NCBI GenBank assembly: GCA_035079385.1
Contig: JAVHKY010000074.1
Span: 806,001-870,000 of the forward strand
Direction of reading: 5' to 3'
From: Aspidiotus rigidus
Lineage: Eukaryota; Arthropoda; Insecta; Hemiptera; Diaspididae
DNA length: 64,000 nt
Both the position numbers and the translations under genes were made by a program. The notes beneath the pieces are model-generated. The model saw only the letters and a list, made by a program, of their open reading frames with translations, did not search any database and had not been told where the DNA came from. Shown here one piece after another: positions 24,421 through 36,588 of this stretch; position 1 is the stretch's first letter; each line of letters opens with the position of its first letter.

Positions 24421-25230
24421 GCTTTGATTTTTTCGAACCGTGCTTTTTCTGAAGGTAATATGAAGGACAAAAATAGTCGAAAGTCTTTCGTTTTTTTGCC
24501 GTGACATTTTCGCTCTTTGGAATTGATGAAATCTCATCACGAAAGACAAAAATTATGATCAATTCAATAAACATGTAAATAATTTATTGAATACGAATTT
24601 TTCTGAATTAGTATTTTATCGTACTAAGCGATACGACAAATTATACTGGGACATGGCATCCTGGAACCCTGATTAATAATTAATTTTCATACACATACTT
24701 GAGCTAATTTTTTGTAACGTGCAATAAATATCTAATATCAGATGAACTAACGCGGCTATCAACGTCGTCTGGTAAAGGTTTCATGACTCATAAGTTGCAA
24801 GCTACCCATCTTAAAAATTCATTTCCGTTCGACACTCACTTTTTTATTCTCATAAATTACAAAATTCTTCTTCGGTCAAACTTACTCAGATATTTACGAA
24901 AGTATTCTCCTCTCTATTAGCATACTACTTACATTAATTATTTCCTTCCACGAGTTTCTCAGGGCTATCGCCTCAGAAAAATTATGTCAAAAATCATGCC
25001 CAGAGCAAGTACAAGTACCTACGTTAAAAAACGAAAAAAAATTGATATTGTTGAAAACTGTTGGCATTGGTGTTCTTCTTATGTGGAAAAACCCATCACA
25101 CCTATATTACTATGCGCTGTCAAAACTATGCCAAAATTGGGACTTCTTGACGTCTTTTTAATCTTTCTCGAGAATTATATGAGTTAGAGGATAAATACCT
25201 CAATACAAAAGTAATTTATACGAAATTTAC
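24421..25230. other. No recognised gene
   Basis: AT-rich DNA with short frames only. Confidence 0.3.
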
Positions 25231-25232
25231 GA

Positions 25233-25562
25233 GGAAAAAGAGTTCTTGCGATTTTTCGATCAACGCGATAAAAATGGAGTAAACGCGCCGGCAAAATCAC
25301 GCGACGACGCACCCATTTGTATGAAAACTCTTATTTTTTTGATTTTTCTCGTGAACCGCGCATCCTACGACCAGAACACCTCAGTACAACCAGAATCTAG
25401 GCAAAATTTGCAATTTTTGATTATTGGGATACCAATCATCGGAAATCCGTAAACGCGCCTAATTTTTTATATAGCGTAGGTGACGTACATGCGTCGCTTT
25501 GCCAGCGCGATTACTCCATTTTGTATCGCGTCATTAGAAAAATCACAAGAATACTTTTTTCT
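25233..25562. mobile_element. MITE-like inverted repeat, about 330 bp
   Basis: The left arm (gttcttgcgatttttcgatc, then cgcgataaaaatggagtaa) pairs with the right arm (ttactccattttgtatcgcg, then aaaaatcacaagaatac). Arms are about 50 bp with several mismatches, so this is an old copy. Nothing is encoded between. Confidence 0.5.
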
Positions 25563-25689
25563 TATAAAATCTGTTTAAATATTTTTTGTTCCGAGATCCC
25601 TTGAAACTTCAACGCAAAAACAAAAAAGTATTTGACTTTCTTCGGGGTCTCATTCGCACCGCTCGTTCGCCCCCATTTTGAGCTTAATA

Positions 25690-26410
25690 TAAGTCTGGTG
25701 TGGTACCATACGTTAAGTTGAGCTCTCATGGGTCAGCTTAGTATTAATCTATGTTGCTGAATATTAGTTTTCTCTCCAGATTTAATTTCATATAAGGATA
25801 AAAGCTTCCCAATACAAAGATAGGATAAAATACTGTTGGCTTATACTCGGCTTACCTACAGTCTTACCCAGGCTTCTCTATGTACCCTTTCTCTTGAGTA
25901 TACTAGTTTTATACTAGGCTTATCTAAGCTCATACTTCGCTTTTCCTCTTCAGATGTTGAGCTTTACACTAGCTTGCAGTATAGAGCTAGTGTTAACTGT
26001 ATCAACTGGTATAAAAGAGGCTTATACCTAGGATAAGCCTAGTATAAGTTTAGTATAAGAAGGCGTAGGCCTAGTACAGTATACTTCAATACATAGAATG
26101 AAGGGGTTCTAGGCCTAGTGTAAAATTACTATCCGTATACAAACAGTACAAAATACTGCATGAAACGGGAGGAAATCAGGTATCAAGTACCATTTGAAAA
26201 TGAGACTTAAATCTAGTATAAAAGAGGCTTAGACCTAGTATAAGCCTAGTACTGCATAGAATATGGAAGGGGTAGAAACCTAGTATAAAGGAGGCTTGGA
26301 CATAGTATAACGCTTGTATAGAGCTAGTATAAATTAATACAGGATTCCTCTTGGAATAAGCCTATTGTATAAAGGAAGATTATAAGCCTAGTATAATATA
26401 CTGCATGAAG
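25690..26410. repeat. Degenerate CCTAGTATAA-rich array
   Basis: Words such as cctagtataag, gagctagtataa and agcctagtata recur throughout at irregular spacing, in both orientations. The same family is present near 365-530. It looks like a decayed short-period satellite. Confidence 0.5.
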
Positions 26411-26459
26411 CAGAGAGGGTTGTACTCGGAAAATTTCGAATTAGGGGGTAGGCTTCAGA

Positions 26460-26985
26460 AAAAATTACGGCTTCCTTAACGAAGTTAAACGAGGAACGCA
26501 GGGAACCTGTTTTATGATTCGAATGAGATTTGGTATTGAAAATTCAAGGAAGCCTAGATCATATATAGCTCGACAGTCGAAATTTTTCCAAGTCCCCCTT
26601 CTATCATATATAGCTCGAGAGTCGAAATTTTTCCAAGTCCCTCTCCTATCATATATGGCTCGAGAGTCGAAATTTTTCTAAGTCCCTCTTCTATCATATA
26701 TAGCTCGAGAGTCGAAATTTTTCCAAGTCCCCCTCCTATCATATATAGCTCGAGAGTCGAAATTTTTCTAAGTTCCCCTCCTATCATCTATAGCTCGAGA
26801 GTCGAAATTTTTTCTAAGTCCCCCTCCTATCATATATAGCTTGAGAGTCGAAATTTTTCCAAGTCCCTCTCCTATCATATATGGCTCGAGGGTCGAAATT
26901 TTTCTAAGTTTTTCGCTGGACGGCGCACGGCGGACGCCAGATTTCTCAAATAGCCCCCCATAAAACAGGTTCCCTGTTAAAACAT
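26460..26985. mobile_element. Foldback-family copy with eight 45-bp units
   Basis: Left end: acggcttccttaacgaagtt, then cagggaacctgttttatg. An array of about eight units follows at 26560-26910, each with the order agtcgaaatttttcc, aagtcc, cctatcatatatagctcgag. Next come a gctggacggcgcacggcgg module and the inverted right end ccataaaacaggttccctg. Units differ by a few bases each. The long minus-strand frames here are repeat artefacts. Confidence 0.7.
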
Positions 26986-27059
26986 GCAACATGTCAACGA
27001 ACACGTGAGAGGGGACCAACCTTATAACGTACCAATTTCATAAAACACTTGAGCATTAT

Positions 27060-27765
27060 TTACATTTTTTTAGTGGGGAACCCGCTATCCCTTTTGTTGG
27101 GGGTACTTTCAGGGAATTTTCTTCCGCGAACGCGGGTGCGAGCGAGCTTGATGACGTCACGGAGAGGGGAGGGGGACTTAAAAGAATTTTGAATCATGAG
27201 CTATATATCATAGGAGGGGACTTGAAAAAATTTCGACCCTCGAGCTATATATGATGGGAGAGGGTCTTAGAAAAATTCCTACCTTCTAGCCATATATGAT
27301 AGGAAGGGGACTTGGAAAAATTTCATCTTCCAAGCTATACACGATAGGAGTCGAAATTCGATCTTTCTGGGGGGGGGGGGGGGTACTTTCACGAAATTTT
27401 CGTCCGCGATCCAGGTTAATGACGTCGCGGAGAGGGGGGGACTTGGAGAAATTGTGGCCCTTGAGCTATATATATATATATGATAGGAAGGGGACTTAGA
27501 AGAATTTCGATCTCCGAGCTATATATGATATGAGGGGACTTGGAAAACTTTCGACTCTCAAGCTATATGATATGAGGTTGAAAAAATTTCACTCTCGAGC
27601 TATACATAGGAAAGGGAGTTCGAAAAATTTTGATCTCCGAGTTATATATATGATATGACGGGACTTGAAAAAATGTCGAGCCTCGAACTATATTATGATA
27701 GGAGGGGGGACTTGGAAAAATTCCACTCTCGAATCGTAAAATATCAGGAAGGGCGGGCAGTCCAG
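27060..27765. mobile_element. Diverged foldback-family copy in the opposite orientation
   Basis: It begins gtggggaacccgctatccct. Two gggggtacttt...gaattttc modules follow, one with a run of 16 or more G near 27371. Degenerate 45-bp units then run on the opposite strand (gagctatatatgataggagg). TGACGTCA-like sites lie near 27150 and 27420. No right terminus is recognised. Confidence 0.5.
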
Positions 27766-30600
27766 GCCTACCCAAAAATTTCTCCCAAAAATTTAAATTC
27801 TGACCCCTTCTCCCTCAACCGCCCACCCTTCCTAATTCTCGGTCTACCTGACAATCCACAGGGTTTAAGAAAATTCCCGGGCTTTCCTTTGTGGAACATA
27901 ACCCTTTTTGAAACTTTTATTGGAACATTATTTGATTAGACAATTAAGCACTGTGACATTTTCGCTTGTCGTCATCATCAAATTTCACAGAGTGATATAA
28001 TCAACCGAATTTCCCTTCAATCACACCAAATTTACGTACACTTTTTGCCATTTCCACTGGTCTGACTCATTCGTCTACTTTTAAGGAGATCAACTTTCTC
28101 TTTGAGTCGGTTAACGGAGTCTCATGTCAATTCTTGTATGAATATTTCTTCCAAATAATTTCGCTGCCACAGTCTTTTTTGAACTATGTGGGGTTGATCA
28201 CCACTTGATTTCCTTATCTCTCGAGGATACAACAAGGGCTATGTGTCCCTGGGTAATGATACTCCTTATTGGCTTCACCCCTGACCTGCAAAGAGACGAA
28301 TGATAGTAGTGATACCTATTAATTTTTTGAGAAATGTAAAATGGGAGAAAAATTTCAAAATCTCGCCTATACAAAGACAGACTATACGAGTAAGTTTGTT
28401 CTTTTAAGAATACATAAAAATATTATTCCATTCCTGGTAAGCAGTACCTATAAAGCAAGTTGATGCTTCTTATTTGCAATATATTAGAACTCGTTCGTAA
28501 GAGAATTTTTGATGTATTGGAAGTTTTTCTTTCTCTAATTAAGATTAGTCGGCAAATTTTTTCATCGTCAATTTCTGAATTCTGTTGATTTCATTTGAAA
28601 TGTTTAATTAACTAATATTTTTTTTCTATTTACCTACGAGCTAGCGTATCAAGATGCACCTACCCTTGAAGCTTACGATGGTTAATCATATTATTATTAT
28701 TATCATTATTTTTTTTTTTCAATTCAACACTGTATTTGTAATCACTGAGGCAACAAACACCCTTTCACTGTCGAGTTCAGCAACCCTTCGACGTTAATTT
28801 TCTTGTTCCATCATTGATTACGATATCAATTTTAAAATCCTAGATTATGAATAATTTGTACACCCTCGAATTCTCGTCGAAATATTGTTTGGATTTTCCT
28901 AGACTTTTTTGTTCTTCAATAAGAATATAAAACGTGGCTGCGTGTGATAGAAAATTATGCACTTTTTCAATAGAAGAAGTCGCGAACGATTTCACATCGC
29001 GCTTTCTATACGTAATTTCTACTCGTTTGTTCGGTAAATAAGTAGGCTACTGATGTGGGCTTGGCGTCTGAGTGGCTAATCTAAACGTGCTTCCAAACCG
29101 CATTCACCAGAAGTTATTAATATTATTACTACAGCAGCGTATTAAGTGAGTTCATTGAATGCAGTCGTCTTCTATGCAGAGCTATTCTGTACTTTACGTA
29201 AATTTGTATATAAGTAGGTCTAATTCGGAAAATTTGAATGTGTACCTACTCAGCATGGATGGTCATTAGACATTTGAAAAATTTTCCATACAAGCCATCG
29301 TACATATAATTATTTAAAATAGTTCGATGATCATTCTTCTCGAGTGCGTGGACCGAACATCAAGATTTAACGTTCTAATTGAATCAGAAGCTATTCTACC
29401 AGACTATAATCTATACAGCAATGTTACTCGTGAACGAAACTCGAAATTTTGTCGCAGAATTAATCACTCGTGTAGCAACCATTTTACAAAAATCGTAGCC
29501 TCGAGTTTCTTGGGAAGGACATTAGACTGCAGCTCGTTTTGAAAACTTCGATGACGTACCTCAATACGTCTATTAGTACCTAGCAATAGGCTAATTTTTC
29601 GAAAACTTTACTCAAAATTTATCGTCTTACCTATAGGCCTGAGAATTATTGTCTTCATTTGAAAAGTTCTTGAAAAAATCTACTCCGTCTCCTCTTTTAA
29701 TCACCCTGAAGAAGTAGAACGCAGGATCATTCTTGGACCGGTGGTTTGTCACAGTTACATTTCAAAAGAATGTTCCTCATCACCTAATCGATGTTTCCTG
29801 CTCTTTTTTCGAGGGGAGAATTTCATACATAGGGAGGAGGGGTTGCTGTTTTTATTCTTATCTTTGTCTTTCATTCTGATACCGGTACATAGAAGTTGAC
29901 TAGTGGTCTAGCTTGATGGAACCAATTTTTGAAACGTATACAAAAACCTAACGTGTTCGAAATGTTTTACAATTTCACATTAAAAAATTTATCGCAAGTC
30001 ATTGTGTTTTGTGCGAAAAAAAAATAAATAAATAAATAAATACGGTAACGCTCAAGTATCTTTCATACCGGAACTTCTTACGTTCACATTGATCTCATAG
30101 TGCAAGTTTATTCATTTTAATCACGCTAATACGAGCTCGTATATGGAGTGATATAATTTGTAATTTCCTTATTTAACCGGTGTAGGCTGGTCTTATTGAG
30201 GTAGAAATATAAGAGACAAGAAAAATAAAAAAATTATTTGAACCTGAAATATTATTTCTTGGACAAGTCGACGATTTTTCAAAAGTCCATTTTTATTTGT
30301 ACGGAAGACTTTTTAAAAAAAAGAACCATTATAAGTTGTTAGTATATCTACATAATTATCATTTAGAGTTTTATTTCAGAAATCCTAAAAAAAGGAGATA
30401 CCTACTTACTGTACTTAGCGCTTGCGCATTTTCGTGGTAGGTACGGTACGTGTTTTTTCTCGCCATCATGGCTTCACAAAATACAGACTCCTATTCAATT
30501 TTTGTTTCATACAATAGCTACAAAATGTTGGGTAGCCTTCATAAGACTTTTGTAAAATGTATTTCTTCAATTAATTGAAGATTCTCCACGCGACACTACG
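27766..30600. other. No recognised gene
   Basis: Short frames only. An (AAAT)n-type run lies at about 30018-30042 and an ATT run near 28690. Confidence 0.3.
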
Positions 30601-30639
30601 AAATTCGACTGAGGGGATCCTCAGAAAACGTCCGCGCCC

Positions 30640-31800
30640 GAGACCACGTTTCACTTTCGTGACATCATCAATGATCTTGACCCTGAAAAAGAATTCAATT
30701 TGAGAAAGAGTTCGAGCAATGAATTTCTGTAGAGATGGAAACATTTTCGAGATATCAACCTATAAGCTAGACCCAGAGGAAAAGTTTAGGTCAAGATATC
30801 TAATGTTCAGACTAATTTTTCGGGCAATGTGACGTCATCAATATAACCTTGACCTAATTTAGGAACTTGAAAAAATTTCGAATTCAGATCGTCGTGTATG
30901 GAAAAGAGAAAGAAGGGCTTTGGAAAATTTGGACCGTTGAATCTCTGTAGAAGTGGGCCCATCAGAGGAATGTTGAGCTCTAAACCTTCAAGTATGAGTC
31001 TCATCGTAATTTTTTCTTCTGGGCATAAAAGCTAGGTTACAACGAACATAAGCTTGGCCCGGATGAAGATCTCAGGCTAAGAATCTTTGAGTTGAGACCC
31101 TCTTTCTTGTTAAGGATTAGGTTCAAGCTTGATTAATTGATTGTAAAAAAAAAATACAAGTTGATGGAGGACCTGATATCGTCAAGAGGAATTTGAAGAA
31201 TAGCTCTTAATCTCTGAAGAAGTGAAAAAGTTTTACGCATAAAAATCTATAAGCTAAACTATAACTATGGAGTCTTAGGCTAACATGGAGTCTCAGGCTA
31301 AACATAAGCTAGGCCCAGAGGAGCATTTTAGGCTAAGATATATCAAGTTCAGACTAATTTCGAACTATGGCAGTAATATCCTTACAAAATGTGACGTCAT
31401 CAATGGTATTGACCAAATTTGGAGATTTGAAAAAAGGTTGATTTCCGATCTCTTATGGAGGGGGCTGGAGCTATAAACCTCTGTGGAGGGGAAGCCCAGA
31501 GGAAAGTTGAGTCCTGAACCTCCGAGCTAGGCTACTACTGCAGAGTCTTAGGCTAAGTCTCTCCTCTGGGTGTGAAACCTGGGCTACAACTAACATAAGC
31601 TCGGTTCAGAGCAAGTTGAGACTTCTTCTCACTATGAAATAGGTGCAAGCTAAAATATTCGTGACGTCATCAATAATGAACGTAGGTAGTCAGAGAGAGA
31701 TAGAGGAAATTACAAGCATAAGGGCATGACATCATTAGAACCAGACACTTCAAATCTTCAAAAATGCAGGAAAAAGTGACGTCATCAGGATATGATTTTC
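30640..31800. repeat. Imperfect tandem repeat, about 535-bp spacing, with TGACGTCA palindromes
   Basis: The block starting aagctagacccagaggaaaa (about 30767) recurs from about 31303 as aagctaggcccagaggagca. Both copies continue in the same order through a ttcagactaattt word, gtgacgtcatcaat and a ttgacc word, then later a gggctacaac/ggttacaac plus aacataagct run. Five gtgac(g/a)tcatca sites fall near 30659, 30828, 31389, 31661 and 31776. Nothing is coding. TGACGTCA is the consensus CREB/ATF site, but use as such is unproven. Confidence 0.55.
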
Positions 31801-32750
31801 GGTTTGAATCTTTACAGGGAGGGACTTACAAAAATCAGAGTGTGATACTAAGAGAAATTGCGATACTTATTATACATGGTAGAGGACTTTTAGGACTTCC
31901 AAAAATTTCGTGTATGCAGAAAAAAAAAGATTCATCTATGCAGGTGGTTGAAAAGAGCGAATATTAATGGCTTTCTACTGCCATCGTCGTTAATTTTATT
32001 TTTACATAGTTGTGCGTATGTCAGTAAAAAAATTCAAAACAGAACGTCTTCCCCATGTCTCGTCGCGAAAATTTTGTTGAGAATAGGATGCATTTACCTA
32101 CTATATTTCTTTTTGTCATAAATTGTAGTCAAAAAAATTACTGGAATGTTCCACAGGTATTGAAAGCATCAAAACACTACGTAATTTTTTCATAATTTCT
32201 GCTAATCTTGCTTGTTTTCGGCTCTGTTTATGCAAATTGAATGCGTGTAATATTTTTCGTTTGTTTTTAAGATCCGACGAGTGTAGCTCATTTACTATTT
32301 ATTTACGCGTAAACTTACCCGTTTGTCTGGAAAATTTTACTATTCTCTCCATGAACTCTTGAAAAGCGAGAATTAAGCGGAGGTATTTACACGCACTCGT
32401 CGTATAAAACTTGAAATTCTATTTCTAACTACCTATTCATAACTTCGATCCTCATGATGGACGGAATAGATTTGTTCGTCGAAAGTTTATATATTGCGGA
32501 ATTTTCTTTCAAATAGTTTTTTTTTTTTTTTTTTTTCAATTCACTCATCAGTGATTATACTCCGTTCGAGAGAAGAGTGCAGTATAAGTAATTCGCGGTA
32601 TTTATAAAGGGCGTTACCTAAAACATTTAAAATTTTCCTAGTGATTATTTATACCGCTACCGCTACCGGTACTTAGTACTTACCTATACTATGCTCATAT
32701 CGAAATATCTTTTTGAGAAGTACTTGATGCAGAGTGCTTATCGTTTACAT
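31801..32750. other. No recognised gene
   Basis: AT-rich sequence with no domain or repeat that I recognise, apart from poly-T near 32515. Confidence 0.3.
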
Positions 32751-32751
32751 T

Positions 32752-32976
32752 CAGGGGCCTAGCCAGAACGTTTTTTGGGGGGGGATTAAAAATTTCAAGG
32801 GGGCGTACCTCAAATTTTTTAATCTCTCATGGATTTTTTTATTTTTTATTTTTATTTTTTTATTTTTTATTTTTTATTTTTTTTTTTAGTCATAGGGGAT
32901 TTGTTAAGGGGGGGGGGGGCAAAAGCACAACGCTCAGGGGGCAATGTCCCTTTTCGCCTCTCTGGCTACGCCCCTG
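32752..32976. mobile_element. hAT-like MITE with CAGGGGCSTAGCCAGA termini
   Basis: The left end caggggcctagccagaacg and right end tctggctacgcccctg are inverted repeats. CAGGGG ends fit the hAT type. The 8-bp flanks tttacatt and ttaacatc match at six of eight positions, consistent with a decayed 8-bp duplication. The interior is poly-G and a (TTTTTATT)n run. The 67-codon frame inside is low complexity. Confidence 0.55.
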
Positions 32977-34697
32977 TTAACATCCTGGAGTTGCTAGAAT
33001 GTATAAGTATTTCAGACCAATCTAATTCATGATGAATGGTAGGCTACTTGTTTCGGACGTTCGACATCAATCAATTAATATCAATGGTATAAAGAACAAG
33101 TCGAAAATTCGTCGAATTTATTTCATGAAGAAGAAAATTACCAACATTCAGCCTGGATGATTTCAAAAATTGAATGACTGTAGAAAAATTGCAATCAAAA
33201 ACGGTTTTTACATTATTTTATAGGTAAACTTATGTTCCAATTGTTCCAATATTAAAAGTTCGTTTCAGAGCTACCCAAGGTTTTAATTTAGAAGATGAGA
33301 ATGGGAAAGAATCACTCACACATGTTGGCGAATTAAAATTTAATCTTGGATGATACTTCGAGGACGGCCTAAAAATACCCTGGTTACCTGTATTTGTTTA
33401 TTCAAACCTTACCGTAATGTATATTTAATTAGATATGGAGGTACTTTAGATCTAGGCCCACTGGTATCTTAGTTTTAAGAAAATGTTCACTAATTTTTCC
33501 TATGTTTGAGATGAATTTATTACTCTAGCTGAAGTGTTTAGACCTGTGCCAACACAGTGCAGTGTCTACAATACAAATAATATTATAGTACAATATTACG
33601 ACCTAAGTTACATGAGACCGCGTATCTTCAGTACCAACAACACGTGCGCTTTATGATTTTTGGTTTGATTAGTTATTTTCAAAAACTTTAGTAGGTACCT
33701 AAATTGAGAAGAACTATCAATGGGCGCACATCAGTGCATATTTTTATACTGTAGCGGAAATTCTATACCGTATGTAGATAGACTACAGGTTTTTTAAAAG
33801 TGACATTTATAATTCACTTCTTTTTGAGCGATTCTTTTAAGTTGAGCCAATTCAATCGTTTGATATCTGAATATTTATATATTACCTTTTTCGCTCTCGT
33901 TTTAAAATACAATAGCCGCAATTCATGAGTTTATCTGGATTTGTACCTACCCATATCTTAATGTAACATACAGATGTCTACGCACCTAACTGTTGTATGT
34001 CAACGTAGAATACGATAAATTTCTGCGCTGAATTATCCAATTGTTCGTCGACAAACGAATGAAGGTTAAGGTTTCCGTGTATAGGCATTAAAGTAGGTAC
34101 CAATTATACTGAACCTGATGCAGAGGTTTTTACCATCATTACAAACTAACATAATTGAATGCTAAACTAGATCGCGTATTCAAAAAAGTGAAAACGTTCA
34201 TCGTAGGTCTAGTTAATGTTATAGTCGCAATCACAATATTATTTCTTTCTAAATCCTCAGGTGAAAAAAAGTTAGGTAGGTACCTACCTTATCTGAGAAA
34301 AATGGGAATCGTTTTGTAATCAAGGATACGCTCGCAAAAAATTATTGTTCAAGCCAGTGTAACATTCTATTGACGAATGCAAAGACTCGCAAATCGAGCG
34401 AAATGACTGAGGGAAAAAGGTGAATGAGCTCAAATTTTGTTTTTGTTGCAATAATTTTTCTTTCGATCCTTATTTTTGAATATTGTGCGCGTCCATAACG
34501 TTAGCGATCACACGAGTGCAAACGATCACATAATTCGCTCCCGCTGTGCATACAGGATAGGGCTCTTTCGCCTGAATCATATTGCATACTAGTTTGCCTA
34601 ATTCTTATTGTAATACAGTAATATATGGTATTCCCCTTACATTGGTCTTATGACAGGGGAACAGATAAGCTATCATCGCATATTTATTTAAAAGGAC
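32977..34697. other. No recognised gene
   Basis: AT-rich DNA with scattered taggtacct words. No reading frame over about 60 codons has any recognisable content. Confidence 0.3.
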
Positions 34698-34846
34698 CTA
34701 GAGGTACTTATTCTCGCTCAATGTAAACAGATGTGGAATACAGAAACTCAAGCGGAGTTCGTTCTTTATGGACCCACTACCACCACCGCCACTTGATTTT
34801 TCCGATTCCACATATGTTTACATTGAGCGAGAATAAGTACCTCTAG
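34698..34846. repeat. 149-bp hairpin-forming inverted repeat
   Basis: ctagaggtacttattctcgc...atgtggaat pairs with attccacatatg...gcgagaataagtacctctag. The arms are about 42 bp with very few mismatches, around a spacer of about 65 bp. It is probably a short MITE. No target-site duplication is certain. Confidence 0.7.
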
Positions 34847-35187
34847 CGCCTAACATATTCAATTCCCCTGCTGTAAAACCAATAAATTATAAAGCAAGTA
34901 CCATTATGATAAGAATCAAACAAACAAGTATGCATAGGTCCTTAGTACCTATGTAATATGATATGGGGGAAGAACCATATTTTATGCCGTAGTTAGAGCT
35001 CTATAAGAACAAGTAAGGACATGGGCCACCACATTTAAGTAGTTGTTATGTAGTCATTTATCAGCTTTATAATTCCCTAATCTGATGACTGATAATTTAT
35101 CACAGTCTTAGAATAATAAATAAAACTATGCGATTAAGTACGAAGCAAGATGAAAAACTCGGCGCCATCAAAGAATACCTAACAATG

Positions 35188-35452
35188 CTACTAACTATAT
35201 ACCTCTTATGGACTGAGCTTGGATATGACATTTACCCGTGAAAAGATATGATAAGAAAATAAAATGCGGAGGACTCAAATAGGCGACGCGGTTGATTGCA
35301 GAGGGAGAGAAGCTGTTACTCCTTGGCGCACTCACCCGCGCTACTCACGTTGGAGTCCTCTGCAAGCTATAAATATTTCCACGTTTGTTCAACATTGCAG
35401 TATATGGACGAAACTCAATCCATAAGAGGTATATAGTATATACTAGTCAAAG
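35188..35452. mobile_element. MITE with TATATACCTCTTATGGACTGAG termini, copy 2
   Basis: Left end ctatatacctcttatggact; right end cataagaggtatatag followed by actagtcaaag. The interior is the reverse complement of copy 1 at 15.5 kb, with substitutions. There is no coding content. Confidence 0.65.
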
Positions 35453-36588
35453 CACTAACCTTACTAAGGGACTGCAACCTTACAAATTCCTAATCTGAAC
35501 GTAAGGATGAATGTGAATGATGACAATTGAATTGACAAATAAGGGTGTTTAGTTAAAGTCAAGTTGAACCATGAAACTGACTGACTGATGACTGAAATTT
35601 TCTCGCACAACTGACTGATGATTTGAAAAGTTAAGAACTTGAACTCATTTTTAATTAACTTACTACTGACCGCCATTGCTGACTGTGAATAGACTGATTT
35701 ATTGTAAAGTTACAAGCTCCGCGTCCGTTTACCCCAACGCACCCTACAGCCTGTCAAAATTATCAATTTTATCCAAAATTACCAACTTGGTTTGTAAACA
35801 AAAAAATGCTCTATAAGAAATACACAGGAACGTTTGGTTTCGATCTTACATTCAGATTTGAAAACCAGAAATAAATAAAGAACCGCAGATACATTTTCAA
35901 ATACAATAATATAAACACGTAATAATTGCTTATTTATTTCTGATTTTTCAATTTGAACAATGATCGAAATGTTCCAGTGTTTTTCTTACGAGAATCGATA
36001 ATGTGATAGAACCAAGAACAATTCAGTCGATCAGATTGAAGGGTTTTGGAAGTGTGTTTGCGCTTTGCGCGTTGTTAATTTGTTATACCGTGGTAGGGAG
36101 TTCACAATGACTCGTACAGTAGAGCTCCTTACGATCAATCGTAGTACTAAAATAACAGTTTCTTTCAATCAAAATTTTGAGCCGACGATCTGGTAGCTCT
36201 GATTGTCAACATCACGCCACCGCCATGAACATGTGATTCTATATTTTCTAAATAGAAGTACTTTTTCTAATCCTAAATTCCTAATTCCCATTCGTTAATT
36301 TTTTTCGCATTCGTAAATCGGGAAGACACAACGCCTACATTTGTGTGTACGTTTTATGTTTGCGAATCGCGGTCTAGTGTCTGGTTGGAAGTTTGGGACA
36401 CGTATTTCTGTCGATCGGCGGCCGGTTCTCGCGTCTCTCAACTTTATGACAGCATCGTTAAGTATGGTGTAGTTTAAACGAAAATTTACCTATTTTTACG
36501 AACCGTGAACACGCTTCGTCCGTTTCAAGTACCCTGAAGCTCATAATTTCAGATACATTTTCGCTACCTTTACGCACGCTCGTTGAAA
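35453..36588. other. Region upstream of elongase exon 1B
   Basis: No gene is seen. The last few hundred bases (about 36.3-36.6 kb) are less AT-rich than the flanks and should include the promoter and leader of exon 1B. No TATA box can be placed with confidence. Confidence 0.3.

Noticed and set aside
26560..26910. Regular repeats that might suggest a CRISPR array
   Set aside because: The units are head-to-tail with no unique spacers, in a eukaryotic genome; this is a minisatellite.
26554..27019. Minus-strand open frames with 15-residue repeats
   Set aside because: Same 45-bp repeat artefact; no start context, splice site or known domain.
29055..29130. Sequence with a loose tRNA-Ser-like look
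   Set aside because: I could not fold an acceptor stem or a conserved T-loop; not supported.
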